From Malurus cyaneus samueli (taxonomy: Eukaryota; Chordata; Aves; Passeriformes; Maluridae): a DNA stretch of 64,000 nt. The translations under genes and the position numbers were made by a program. Where the stretch lies: the NCBI GenBank assembly GCA_009741485.1, contig CM019214.1, positions 55,446,803-55,510,802 of the forward strand. Direction: 5' to 3'. Positions within the stretch are counted from its first letter, which is position 1. Each line of letters begins with the position of its first letter. Under the pieces are notes generated by a model. It saw nothing but the letters and a program-made list of their open reading frames with translations. It did no database searches and was not told the DNA's origin. This document shows positions 49,291 through 60,900 of the stretch, in pieces.

Positions 49291-50441
49291 AATAATCTTC
49301 TACATTTTGAGATGAGAACACATATTTCTTTCCAAAGCAAATAAATATGGTAAAGGAATCAGCAGTAATAAACAAAACAAACACTTTTTATTTTCATACA
49401 ACTTGTTAAAAAGAAGTGATTATTGTCATACAATTAATCTGTGTCCAAACTTGGTAATTTTTATGAAACTAGAGTTTTAGTTAATAAAGATAAATGTTCC
49501 TATAGTACACTAAGTCATATGAATGTATTCCATGTGTCAAGATATTAGAAAATAAACATGATGTGAATTCATTGTCTCATTGCATGGAAACATGCAAAGA
49601 AAAGTAAATGCAAAATTGTTGTTGAGAGATGCTCCTTCTGAAGATCAAACAGGTCAGTTCTTAGGGTAGCATATGTGAAGCCTCTCTTCCTGGTCCTGGA
49701 AGATCAAGAAATAAATACAATAATTTCTGGACAAAAATTTCCAGGTAGTTAAAAATTTATAAATATTAAACAGCAAAAAAAAGAATCAGCCAGCTCTGTA
49801 GAAAAGACACGGATTTCCTGACAAAGAGGGTCATATGAATCATGGATATTTAACTGTGGTTTAACAGGTCATGAACACAGGAGTAAAGAATGCAGTCACA
49901 TGCAACACTCAATTCTGAAATTTACTGAGACTGAGGAGGATTTTAAAGTCATAGCAGAGTGCCACATTAGCTACCTGTTTGACGTGCCCATGCAAAGGTG
50001 TAGCAAAGGGAACACTCATAACCTTAAACAGAAATAGGATCACATAAGTTATCTGAACATGGTATTCAAAACAACACTAATACAAAACTCTAGATATTGC
50101 TACTTTTAAAGTTTTTTTAAAAGGAAGTTTAGAGATTGGGATATTTCCAAAATAAGTAAACAACACTGGGGCAGTCTAGCCATACAGAACGATGTCCCAA
50201 AGCATGAGGGCCACAATGCTTCTGGGGCTGTGCAGAAAGAATGACCAACTCCCATGGACCCAATAAAATAAATAAAACCCTCAGAACAAAACAAACAAAA
50301 ATCAAAACAGATCAAAACTTCTGTATGTACCTGAGGCCCTTCATGCCAGATGATTTTATTGGAAGGCACACAGCCTCCATGGGTAGACTTAATCTCCCTA
50401 AGCAGAGAGGGAGCACTTAAACCAACTAGACACACACAATT
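49291..50441. other. Unique non-coding DNA
   Basis: AT-rich sequence with no recognised gene or repeat. The 109-codon minus-strand frame at 50106-50435 has no domain and abuts a CR1 fragment; it is not called. Confidence 0.6.
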
Positions 50442-50820
50442 CCATGGGCCGGATGCATTGCACTCACAAGACCTAAAGGCTCATGGCGTTGTAAGGTTTC
50501 TCTCAATTATCCTGGTATAGTTATGACCAACAGGAGAGATTCCTGAAGAATGGAAGAGAGAAAACATTACTCTTGGCTTCAATGACAGAAAGAAAGTTCA
50601 GGATTACACATAGGTCAGTATCCCTGCTGACTCTGGGAAGATGATTGGTAATATCTTCCTGGAAATTATACACATACATGAAGGAAAAGTAGTCAGCATG
50701 GATTTATAAAAAGGTAATCATGCTCAATCAACATCATAGCCTTCTACAGTGAAGAGAATAGACTGGTGGACATAGAGAAAGCAATGGGTTAGTGGGTTAT
50801 ACTTTCACAGCAGATGTGAT
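50442..50820 (+). mobile_element. CR1 ORF2 internal fragment (reverse-transcriptase region)
   Basis: Starting at CCATGGGCCGGATGCATTGC, the segment follows CR1 ORF2 through 'gaagaatggaagag', a 'ggtcagtatccctgctgactctgggaagatgat' block, GTAGTCAGCATGGATTTAT (the Gln-His-Gly-Phe motif region of CR1 reverse transcriptase) and 'atcatagccttctacag'. The frame is broken by stops and small indels. Neither CR1 end is present, so it is an internal relic. A separate inverted CR1 3' end begins 500 bp downstream. Confidence 0.85.
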
Positions 50821-51336
50821 ATTCTACCATCTCTATATTATGAGAGAACCATAAGAGTCACTATTTAACTAAAGTGCTGTTACTCACTATGGAAATCTAA
50901 TCCAAAATTAAAATTTTTTACTATAGATTTAGAGATAAACATTTGGAGCTAAACGTGTGTCTTTTTGGCCGAGATGAAGACAGTTTAATATGTCTCACAT
51001 AAATGTTCCCATCTATAACAGAACTCTGCTTTGAAATTTAGGTTATTGTCAATACAACCATCAAGTGAGTGACAGAAATGCTAGAATCTTAAAGCAGTCC
51101 AGGGAAAGGAAAAATTTATCATACTCAAGAAAAATGAGATATCAAGAAAAATACTGAATCTTCCCTTTCCTTTGGCAGCCTGGAAATCAGAGCACTTCTC
51201 TCCACAGTAGAGAAAAATGTAGAAAAGATTAGAAGTAAGAAAAACAGCACTCTGTCAGAAAATGCAAGTTTTGTCTCTAAATCTTCTGCCCAATTATCAC
51301 TACAAGATATTGCGCTAGAAGAATTCTCATAAAAAT
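50821..51336. other. Unique spacer between two CR1 pieces
   Basis: No recognisable gene or repeat. Confidence 0.55.
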
Positions 51337-51745
51337 CTTAGAATTGTTTGGGCTGGGTGGATCAAAGATTATTTAGTTCCAGCCCCTTTGTTATGGGTGG
51401 GGACCCCTTCCACTACACCGAGTTGCGCATCCAACCTGGCATTGAACATTTGTATGAATGAGGCACCCACAACTTCTCTGGACAAACTGTTTCAGAGTTT
51501 CACTACCCACACCATAAAGGAAATCTTCTTTGTATTTTGTCTAAAACTGCCATGTTGCAGTTTAAAACTATTCTTCCTTGTTCTGTCAGTACATGCCCTT
51601 GTTAGAACTCCCTCTATGGCTGTCTTGTAGGCCCCCTTTAGACACTGGAAGGTGCTCTAAAATATCCACAGAGCCTTCTCTTCTGAAGGTTGAATGCTGT
51701 TTAACTATTTCTGCCCTGTCTGTGCATATCACAGCTGAATATCAC
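51337..51745 (-). mobile_element. CR1 LINE 3' end, inverted
   Basis: The order of CR1 3'-end landmarks is reversed: CTTAGAATTGTTTGGG, AGATTATTTAGTTCCAGCCC, GGGACCCCTTCCACTACACC, GCACCCACAACTTCTCTGG, CAGTTTAAAACTATT, AGTACATGCCCTTGTTAGAA, TAGGCCCCCTTTAGACACTG and GAGCCTTCTCTTCTGAAGG. It is the inverted counterpart of the CR1 subfamily at 43804-44171. It is about 400 bp, 5'-truncated and non-coding, so the open frames inside are by-products. Confidence 0.95.
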
Positions 51746-53441
51746 AATTCCTATACTTTCTCAATGCATTGCATTACAGAAATCTGAAGAAATATGAAAG
51801 AATGTGACTCTATTAGTAATCCTTAAATGACATAAATTGTCTGTATTCTGTCTTTCCTGCAGAAAGTCACAAGAAACTGTGATTGAAGATACTCTTTGCT
51901 CCATTATAAACTTCTTCATCTGACAAGGATGAGTCCTTGCACCTGAGAGCTGTTGAGTAAGTGGCTTCAGAAAATCCCAAACACATTTGCTGTTGAATTA
52001 AGAAGCTTTGTATGCTGAATACCTCAGATTAGAAACTTTCTCACGGTTAGTGCATTCAGCTTGGCAAGGGGCTTCATCATTCCCATTAAAGAAAAGCAGA
52101 TTCTTTACATATTTGTTCTGTCATAATTTTTGTGGTCTGATCCACACAGTAACTGGAGTACAAGGACATTTATTTGGATACACTACTGAAACATTCTCGG
52201 TAATGCATGTTACTTTTCATTAGGTAGGAGAGGATATTTATATTTCTTCTAATAGACTGATCAAATAAAGCCCATTTAGGGGTTGAATTACATGGTCACA
52301 GTCATCACAAAAGTAATTGCCATCAAGTAGCTCTGCCACTGAGGGGCTACAGAGACGAACAATGCACTTTAGGAGTACACTTTTGTCTTTTAAGTTATGC
52401 TTCTTCCATAAGCCAGCAGAAGAAGATCTCTAAACAAGTTATTGAGGTCAGGGTTGTTTTGAATAATGTTCCAATGTTTCCCTGATAATTGCTTGGATTC
52501 TGCCTACCTATTCTTTAACCTAGTGGCATGGCTAATAGAAAGTTATTTGTGTTTTGATGCAGAGTTGTTTCAATAAGAGCTCCACTCATGCTTTTCTAAC
52601 TCCAGATTTATTCTAGGCATGAGGGAATTGTGCTTAAGGCAAACACCTATAAAATAAATAAAACTTCTCTCTCAGCCCATAAGACCTTTTCAATAAAGGC
52701 CTTTATGTTAGAGAATCTCTTGAATATAAAATGTTATTTAATCAGTAAGTCCCAGCTTTTATTAAAGCTAGCAATTTTTGTAAGATTTTTTTTGCTTGTG
52801 AATAGGTATATTTTCTATGATAGGCAATATTTCATCTTGAAACTTGTTAGTAAAACCATGTATCAAAATAATGTTATTTTTTCCTATTATGTTTAATACA
52901 GAGATGAAATATTTTACAAATTTTCTCTGCACTTGTCAAAATAAACAAAATATAATTTTCAGGATAATTTGTAATGAATTTTAAACTTTTTTTTTTGTTG
53001 GCAAGTTACATTTTCATCCTTACAATGTGGAAATAAAGAAGATTCATGTATGCTTTTCTTTGGATATATACCATGTCACTTTGACTGGAATAAATGAGTA
53101 AGCTTACAGTAAGGTGTGCAAAGTCTAATAAGTAATGCAGAAATTATTATGTGCACACATTTTGGAAGTGAAACAACTTGTGTATTGACCATACTTCCCC
53201 AGTTATTTAAATGTTATTTTCAATATATTTAGTTTTGTAAGAAAAAATCCATGTAAAGCCTATATTTTGATTTATGATGACAAAAAGCAAAAAAAGAATG
53301 CTAAATTTCCTTCCACCTCTGATAGAAACAGCATTTTATTCTTTATTTCAGTGTTAGTATTTTAACTCCTTATTTGGGAGAAACCCCAGAGGTCTTTGTG
53401 TGGAACAAAGAATGTACTCTTCTATCTCTTTACATTGACAT
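51746..53441. other. Unique non-coding DNA
   Basis: No gene is supported. Nothing beyond short A/T runs is recognised. Confidence 0.6.
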
Positions 53442-53502
53442 TGATGTTGGACTAGATGATTTGGAAAGTCTCTTACAACATGGATGATTCTGTGACTCTG
53501 AT
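53442..53502 (+). mobile_element. CR1 LINE extreme 3' end
   Basis: Sixty bases matching the last part of CR1: GTTGGACTAGATGATTTGGA, then ACAACATGGATGATTCTGTG and a terminal GACTCTGATT. Very short 3' ends like this are common for CR1 because reverse transcription stops early. Confidence 0.85.
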
Positions 53503-54361
53503 TAAAAAAATAACCCACAAAGTACACAAAGAGAACACTTGTAATTGAAGTGAGTATCAGTTCTGACTAAAGTCCTTGTGGAAAATATGCAAAAATGCAT
53601 TAAAAGTGCTTGTAATGGATGTGAAAACAACAAGTTTTGGAAGAATTGTCCAAACCATGGTGATGCTAGCCAGAAATTGCTGACAAATAAAATAAACCCT
53701 CTAAAGATGAAACTGGGGGAGAGTTTATCATTTAAAATACAGAGCCCAAATTAATCATTTCTGTAATTTGAATGAAGTCAGTTGGAATTATCCCAGGAAT
53801 GAATATAGCCCAATTTGTTAAAGATATGGTACTGTAAATACTGCACTGTGTCAGATGTACATCTGTTCAACAACTGCCTCAGCTAAATAAATAAGAGACT
53901 CTTTCCCCTTAGCTAAAAGCAACCTAACCACTTAACTCAGACTATCTCATTCTGTCAGGGTGCAGAAGTGGTCTTCGAACAAAGGATCTCTGTATTTTTC
54001 ACTTGGAATCAAGTAGGGCATCTAAAATGATTTAAATAAAGAAAAGAAACAAAAATAAAAGAGAAGAAATTACCAAAGATCAGAAAGAAATAAAGGAAGG
54101 AGGGCAGCATGAAGGGGTGTTCAGAATACAGCATTCAGTCACTAACAGTCTGATCTTCAAAGGATTTCAACCAAGTCATTAAAATAGGAGGTTAGTTTTT
54201 AATGAGAAGGTATACAAGTTGCCTAGTATAATTAGACAGTGGGCTCTGAGGATTTACAGGACTTAAGGATTTTTGAAAGAGAAGAAATATCTGAGAAAAC
54301 TGAGTTTAGCAAGTACTATCCCTAATATTTTGCAACCTGCACATCTGTAAATTGTTTTCAT
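53503..54361. other. Unique non-coding DNA
   Basis: A-rich on the + strand between about 54020 and 54100. No gene or repeat family is recognised. Confidence 0.6.
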
Positions 54362-54947
54362 ATTATTGCGCTTTAATCCCCCAAGCCCTACACAGCCACT
54401 TGCTCACCCTCCCACCAGTGGGACGGGTGAGAGAGAAGGAAGAGTGAAAGTGAGAAAACTCATGGATTGAGATAAAGACTGTTTAAGAGGTACAGCAGAA
54501 GCTGTGTGCACACAAGCAAAGCAAGACAAGGAATTCATTCACGACTTCATGGGCGAGCAGGTGTTCAGCCAGGAGAGCAGGGCTCCATCACATTTGATTA
54601 TGACTTGAGAAGACAAACACCACCATGTTGAATGACTCCCTCCCTCTTCTTCCTTCTTCCCCCAGCTTTATATGCTGCATATGAAGCCATAAAATCTGGA
54701 CTATCCCTTAGGTCAGCTGGGGTCAGCTGACCTGGTTGAGTCCCCTCCTGGCTTCATTTGCATTCCCAGCTTTCTGTGAGTGGTGTGGGGTGAGTGGCAG
54801 AAAAGACCTTGACTCTGTGTAAGCCCTGCTCAGCAATAGCTAAAAGATCCCTGAATTATCCACACTATTTTCAGCACAAATTAAAAATATAGCCCCATAT
54901 AACTCACTGAAAAGTAACTGTAGCCCAGCCAAAACCAGTGCAATTAT
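54362..54947. repeat. Target-site duplication ATTAT flanking an LTR
   Basis: ATTAT at 54362-54366 is repeated at 54943-54947, directly outside the TG and CA termini of the LTR. A 5-bp duplication fits several avian ERV groups. Confidence 0.8.
54367..54942 (-). mobile_element. Solo LTR of a songbird ERVL/ERVK-like element
   Basis: The 576-bp LTR has TG...CA termini and a 5-bp target duplication on each side. Read on the minus strand it shows the full structure: a 5' block with GATAATTCAGGGATC (54846-54860 region), a 'tcagctgacctggttgag...' region, a TATA motif (CATATAAAGC, complement of 54664-54673), and downstream text ('gaattccttgtcttgctttgc') typical of the R/U5 part. The 3' end corresponds to the LTR fragments at 13092 and 44310. 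No retroviral gene lies on either side, so the internal region was lost by recombination between two LTRs. Confidence 0.92.
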
Positions 54948-55736
54948 GTGTGCTTTAAACCTTGTGAGACACTGTAAAACAATAGTTCCTTCCTCACTAG
55001 CTGTTTTGATGGAAAATTCTGCTGTGGATTTTACTGGATCCTTTCATCCTCTCTCCCCACTATTCTCACACAGTGAAAGCTATCCTTTTTGTTTACTAGA
55101 TGATCCATCATGTATACTTTACTTATGTACAAAAGAGTTTAGTAAGGTCAGCAAGTGAAAGCAAGGCCATGCTTTCATGAAGGATTTTTTCTCCTCTGTT
55201 TACCACTATGCAGTTAAAAGGCTGAAGTTTTACACAAATGCATCATTAACTTGAAACACTGATAAGTCCTCCTAGTGATCAACCCATAGAAACATTATTT
55301 AGAGTTAAGTTTCTCTCTAGCTTAACCTAGTAAATCTAGTAGAGATGCTTCCTCTCCGCCCCCATCATCTCATGGATCCTTTTCCTTTACTTTGTTTTTG
55401 TTTTCCATGCTTAGATGTGGTGGTATCCTTCTCAAGCTCCCAGCTTCTCTTTTTTCTTCCATATGAGAAGGCTTTTTGCATGTAAGCACTTCCCAACTTT
55501 TTTTATTTTTAGGGAATAAAAGAGCTGAATGCACGTTTTAATACATTTTTAATGGCTGTTGCTGACAGACAAGACACTTTGTTGGTATTGTCCTACATTA
55601 CTATTATGTTAAAAGACTTTTATTTTTATCAATATCTATTGTGCCGTCTGGTTAAAATGACAAAGACTCCCACGCTGAGCAAATTGAACAAGCTTTTCAC
55701 TTCATTGAAGAAAAGGACCAGTTCTGGCTGCAATGG

Positions 55737-55737
<1 letters not shown>

Positions 55738-55769
<32 letters not shown>
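55738..55769. repeat. Poly(T) tract, 32 bases
   Basis: An uninterrupted T32 run followed by GGAGAGGGGGAG. No retroposon body is recognisable on either side. Confidence 0.95.
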
Positions 55770-55770
<1 letters not shown>

Positions 55771-56808
55771 GAGAGGGGGAGTCATTGTTCACATTCTATT
55801 GACTCTATAGTTCCTGTTAAATAATGTTCATGTATTATTAAGAGAATATTCATCTTTAGTGTACAAATAACTTTCTTTAAAATGCCATTCCATTTAGGGT
55901 ATTTCCTCATGAGACTTGGTCTTCTGCTGCCACCTATAGCCAATATAAGTTATTGTTGCCTGTTGTGTCTTTTACATAATGCAAATGACAGGGACATGCC
56001 TTTGTTACAAGAGACGTTTCTCCAGTTTCACGTATCAGCATAATTTTGTTTGTAAAATGTATTGGAGAAAGTCACACAGAGATACTATAAGAGAAATCAC
56101 AGAACTAGCCAAAAACATTCTCATTGACTTATACTCAAAAACTTTTTGCTGTAGGATGAACATATTTTACCCTGTTAATTCTCTCTCCCAAAGTGAAAAG
56201 AGTTTCTTCTTCCAACTACATACATCATTCTGTTCTGTGTTTGATCATTGTTTATTGTGCCTCTTGTGCTCAAGACAGCACTTAGTGATAAGGTTTACTT
56301 GCATCTCACTCTAAGGTGGTGAAATACCCTTTGTATGTCCTTCATGCTCATCGTTCTTTTGCTGTATCAGATTGGAGGGAAAATTAAGAGTGGTGTTTTC
56401 TTCTGTTGTTTGAACACACAGTAGAGATTAAATTCTGCCCAGTTCCAGGCCTCTTGGAGCTGTAAATCTCACAACAGGCACTGCACAGATGTGTATCAGA
56501 AGAATATCAACCTTTGCCTCATTCTGCTCAACCTCTATGGGCACAGTGAAAGAAACTTCTGTTAGGAAATTGTACAGCACAATGAAGTGCTAAAAAAGGT
56601 GTAAAAATGAGAAAATCTCAGTGTATATTTACTCAAATATGGTGACTCACCATCTACAGAGTCTTGAGATCAAAAAGACTCTTCTTCACCTGTTCCATCT
56701 CTGGGGTCTTGTTCCAGTGGCAGAAACAAGCTCCTGTTACACTTTTAACACATGATAATGTAGCGATACAGCTGCAATGCAAGCTGGGGTCAACTCTTCC
56801 CTATGCAG

Positions 56809-56844
<36 letters not shown>
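56809..56844. repeat. Poly(A) tract, 36 bases
   Basis: The longest homopolymer in the window. No polyadenylation signal precedes it within 50 bases and no gene-like sequence adjoins it, so a processed pseudogene is unlikely. Confidence 0.95.
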
Positions 56845-56847
<3 letters not shown>

Positions 56848-57857
56848 TTAGACTGCAAACTGAAAGGCAACAGGTAGTTTTGTGTGTATGTGTTGTGGGG
56901 AAAGGGGAGGATATGTGTCAAAACCTGAACTTTTGATTCTCAAAGACAGCAGCACATGCTACTTAAGACTGATAAAGGGTAACTGTAATTTTCTTATGAA
57001 TTTGACTATGCAAAAATGTCACTTCCTGAATCCCCCAGTTATGAAAGATGCAGGAGACAGAGCCACCAGCTGAGACAGCAAGCAGACAATATATTTCTGC
57101 ATGTAAACTACTTAGGCTGGGAAGTTCAGAAAAAGAAAAGGAGAAAAAAAAAGAACAGGACCAAGTGACTTCAGGGAACAGGAGGCAGCCTGGAAAGATT
57201 AAAGTGAAAATCACTGCTGGAGGAAAGGTCTGAAAAACCGGTGAAGACCCCAGATGTCAGACAGATACATGGAGAAGATGCCATGGGAATGGTCAGGGAC
57301 CTTGTCTGATGTCCCCTAAGGTGGCTAACTGCCAGCAGCAGCACGGTGTGGAGAGGCACCAATTTACACCTGATTTTCCCAGATCAGCAGGAGCAAAAGT
57401 TACAAATAGACAGAATCTCTGGTAAGGTCCCTACAAACTCAGTAGATCCCAGTTATGACTTGGTTTAGCCTCTGTTTTCTTTGGAAGAAAATGTATTCAC
57501 AAAGGAAGTAATCCCCTAAGCATAGGCATAATTCTTAAATTGAGCACTGCAAATGATATTGGTCTAGTCACTGTGATACTGGATCAGGGAGCTTCTGAGC
57601 AATTTAGACCTGAAAAATCTTAGACTATTAGATGTCTGCATTTGATGGGTACAGAGAAGCTTAAAGCCATTGTAAATTTACAAATATTTGAATAAATAGA
57701 GGAAGGGTTTCTCTGATGAAAAAAAAAAAATCGGTGGTGGCATCTTTGCCTACTAAACCAACATTTTTTTTATTCATCAAATAGAACTAAAATTAGAAAA
57801 ATAAACAAAAAGACCCCTTACTCTCATCATCATTTTCTTCTTTGCTCATCTCCTTAC

Positions 57858-57945
57858 TTTTATAGATTTCAAGGCTGGAAAGACCCGTGAAATGTCTGAT
57901 TGACCTTCTGCTTAGCACAATTTTTAACCCTGTTCAGTGCCTTCT
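57858..57945 (-). mobile_element. Possible ancient CR1/L3-type 3' end, inverted
   Basis: TTTTATAGATTTCAAGGCTG, then GGAAAGACC and 'gattgaccttctgcttagcaca', resembles the old amniote CR1 end ('tagattttaaggccagaagggaccat...tctgacctcctgc') that is abundant in reptiles. It is strongly diverged and short, so the assignment is tentative. Confidence 0.5.
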
Positions 57946-60900
57946 CACAATAACACATTTGCATAACTATGTTTATCAGCCACAATGACCTTCCTCTTGC
58001 CTTCTACCAGTCATTGTAATTTAACACAAGAGGTACTTCATATACTACAGATTTGAATATGCCTTTTGCTGAAGAAGGGCTCACTTGTAAACACAGCCAG
58101 AATGTAAGTTTTGTGGTTAAATTTACTCGTAGATGTGCGTTGTGTCTATCACTACGTCAATATATCCATTTTGGTGATTTTTATTTCAAATATTATTTTT
58201 ATCTGCAGAGGATTAAATTTTATTTCATTGAGTTTTATTCTGAGTAGTAAAATATAAGAAAAACTAGTTCAAAACCACCAATAGCAAATTAGACACAGCA
58301 GACTCTTAGAAGTCTTGCACTCTTGTTTTCTGCTTTATCTTAAACTCAAAACCAGGAAATAGTATGCTGACTCATAGTAGAACAAAATTTAAGCTAAGGG
58401 TTAATAGGGCAAGCATTTTCCAGATCATTTCTACATATTAAAATGTAAACCATGAAATAAAACATTGCCACATTTCACAGATCTATCCTTCATTTCTTTC
58501 TTCTCACTCCCAAAAAATTATGCCAGTTGTTATTTATTCTCTGTAATTTTTATTAAATGCTGATAGAAATTACAAGGGCTAATTGCTGTATACTTTCATA
58601 AGCATGTATACTACACTTTTTGATGTTGCCATTTTGAAGTCAAATGAACTGCTAAATGAGAATGAGTAATGTGTACAAGAAGAGTCTGAGCTTTTAATTT
58701 TGATGGGAAAAGCAAGACCAATGTTGTTTTCACAGGAAATAATTATTTTGCAAATACACAGTGATTAATTTCTGGTTCGCTTTTCAGATTATTATTACAA
58801 ATGCTTTCAGACTCTCCAAGAAATACTGCGAAGTTCAAGTCCAATAAAATAAATTTTATTTGTTCCTGTATGAATAGTGTAAATATATATTAAAGGCTTT
58901 GTTCTTTATCAGCCAAAATGTTCATTCGTTACTCACCCCCAATTGTCTCCTTTGCCTGAGAATTGGTATCTTTATTCATCTTAATGAAATAATTAACATG
59001 ATTTCATTGACATGGATTGCTACCATGAAAAAAGTCTAAGAAATCAGTCCTGTATTAAGGAAGGAAGGATTTGGCCCAATCTCTATTAAATATGAGAATA
59101 TAATTCTTTCTCAAGAAAGATGAATTTTCATCATCTATTTTCAGCTAATGAACTCTGTGATGACTGCTTTACATAGTACTCTGGATAGCAGTAAATGACT
59201 AGTGTACTTGAGAATTCAGATTTATTTTGCACATGTAAGATATTATTTTCATGCCTGAACTTTAAGTACTCCTCATTCAGAATTTAAAATGTTTCATCAA
59301 ACAATGAAGCATGTGTTAAAATCATAACCATTTGCACCAAAATTCATATAAAAAAAATTGTACTTTACTTCCTTTGTATTTATTGTCCCCCCACAATAGG
59401 TGTCTAAACAATTTAGGAGATATATAGCAGGTTTATATGGTGGAAAAGAAGTGTTTCATTATATTTTTTGTTTTAGCTTACATCAGAAGTGCAGCAATGT
59501 TAATTTAGAAAAATAAGTAGGTTTTAACTGTTTTTATGGGCAAAGACATAAAAGACACACAAAGACAAAGTAATAAAGCAAGCATGTGGACTTTATTAAT
59601 CTATTATGAATAGTGTTATTACCATGAAATATATTATGCAGACTTTAGTCGATTTGCAATGTGGTTTGTAAGAAATTAAACCACTGCTTGTTAGTGTGAA
59701 AGTGAAGAGGAATCTTAAATTCTACTAGACCTTGCTGTTGAATCTCAACTGTAGGTAAAAGACTCAGGAAGCCAAGAAGAGATGAAAGAAAGGATCAAAG
59801 AATGTCAAAGATATCTACTGCTGCATGGCAATTGTCATTTTGACATCCAGCAACCATTGTCTTTTTAAAACCACACTGAAGGCATGAAAATACAAATATT
59901 AGCTTAATAGTAACAGACTAATCTCTTTTGAAGTTCTGAGTCTTCTTTTCATTGTCTTTTATGTCTTTGTTCACTAGATCATTCTGTGCATATTTATTTT
60001 TAACCCTGGGACATGCTCATAAATGAAAAGGATGAAAAGGTAGGAAAGGTAGGAAAGCAAATTNNNNNNNNNNCCACCACTTTCTGTTTCTCAGATATTT
60101 ACTCTTCTCATTTTCACTAAAGGTCATGAAAGTGCTTTAAGTTTCTGTTTCTTTATGGAGAAGAGTCATAACCTGGAAACATGCTAATTACCAAACTGGA
60201 TTGTCCCTGCACATCAGAAAATCCTGTCTTGAATGGAGAGAGAGAGGTGAGGGTAAATTCAGTCTTAGGAATCTTCAGTATTTGTGCAGTGCCTTTACTT
60301 GACTAACACAGCAATTTGATGTAATGCAATTCTGTTTGAGAAATACCCACTGATATCTGGGGTCGAAAACTTCCATTGCATTAACGTTGAGGGGGACTTG
60401 AAATGAAACTATATTGTCTCTCTGGGATTTTAATTTTTCTTTTCCCTAGAGGGACAAATAAATTATTTATTGAAATGACTTTGTGAAAGAATGTTGTCAC
60501 TTTCCCTGTAAATTTGGTCTATAATAAGTGTTTTACACTTCCCCTAAGAAGAATTTAAAGCCTTGCTTAACAAAGAACCTGAAATTTGTTGAAATATTAT
60601 CAATATGTGAGAGAAAAACAAGAAGAAAGTGTGGGTTTGTGACCTGAACCTCAGTGCTTTATGTATATAATCATGGACATGAAATAGAAAACACTATTAA
60701 GGGCCTTTTGTCCTACTTGAGTATGACACAAACAGAATTAGGTCACTTAGTTTAAACCTAAGCATGGTGCAGTGAGATTGTACACAACCCTATAAAGTGA
60801 TGATCTTGTTTTTTACTTGTTTTATATTCCAATCTTGGTTTTCAAAACGGATGTAAATAATTTTTAAAACACTTAGGAAAAGCTTGAGTACATAAAAATC

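Larger units (their letters stand above)
54948..57857. other. Unique non-coding DNA with long homopolymers
   Basis: A T32 run lies at 55738-55769 and an A36 run at 56809-56844. The stretch 57040-57370 is more GC-rich than its surroundings and has open frames on both strands (83 codons at most), but I recognise no gene or repeat in it. Confidence 0.55.

Noticed and set aside
55979..56314. 111-codon open frame, + strand
   Set aside because: Cys/Phe/Ser-rich random-looking translation with no family resemblance or exon context.
56660..56844. Processed pseudogene ending in the A36 tract
   Set aside because: No gene-like sequence, polyadenylation signal or flanking direct repeat is visible upstream of the tract.
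60064..60073. A second overlap-type misassembly at the 10-N gap
   Set aside because: The sequences on the two sides do not repeat each other, so it is an ordinary gap of unknown size.
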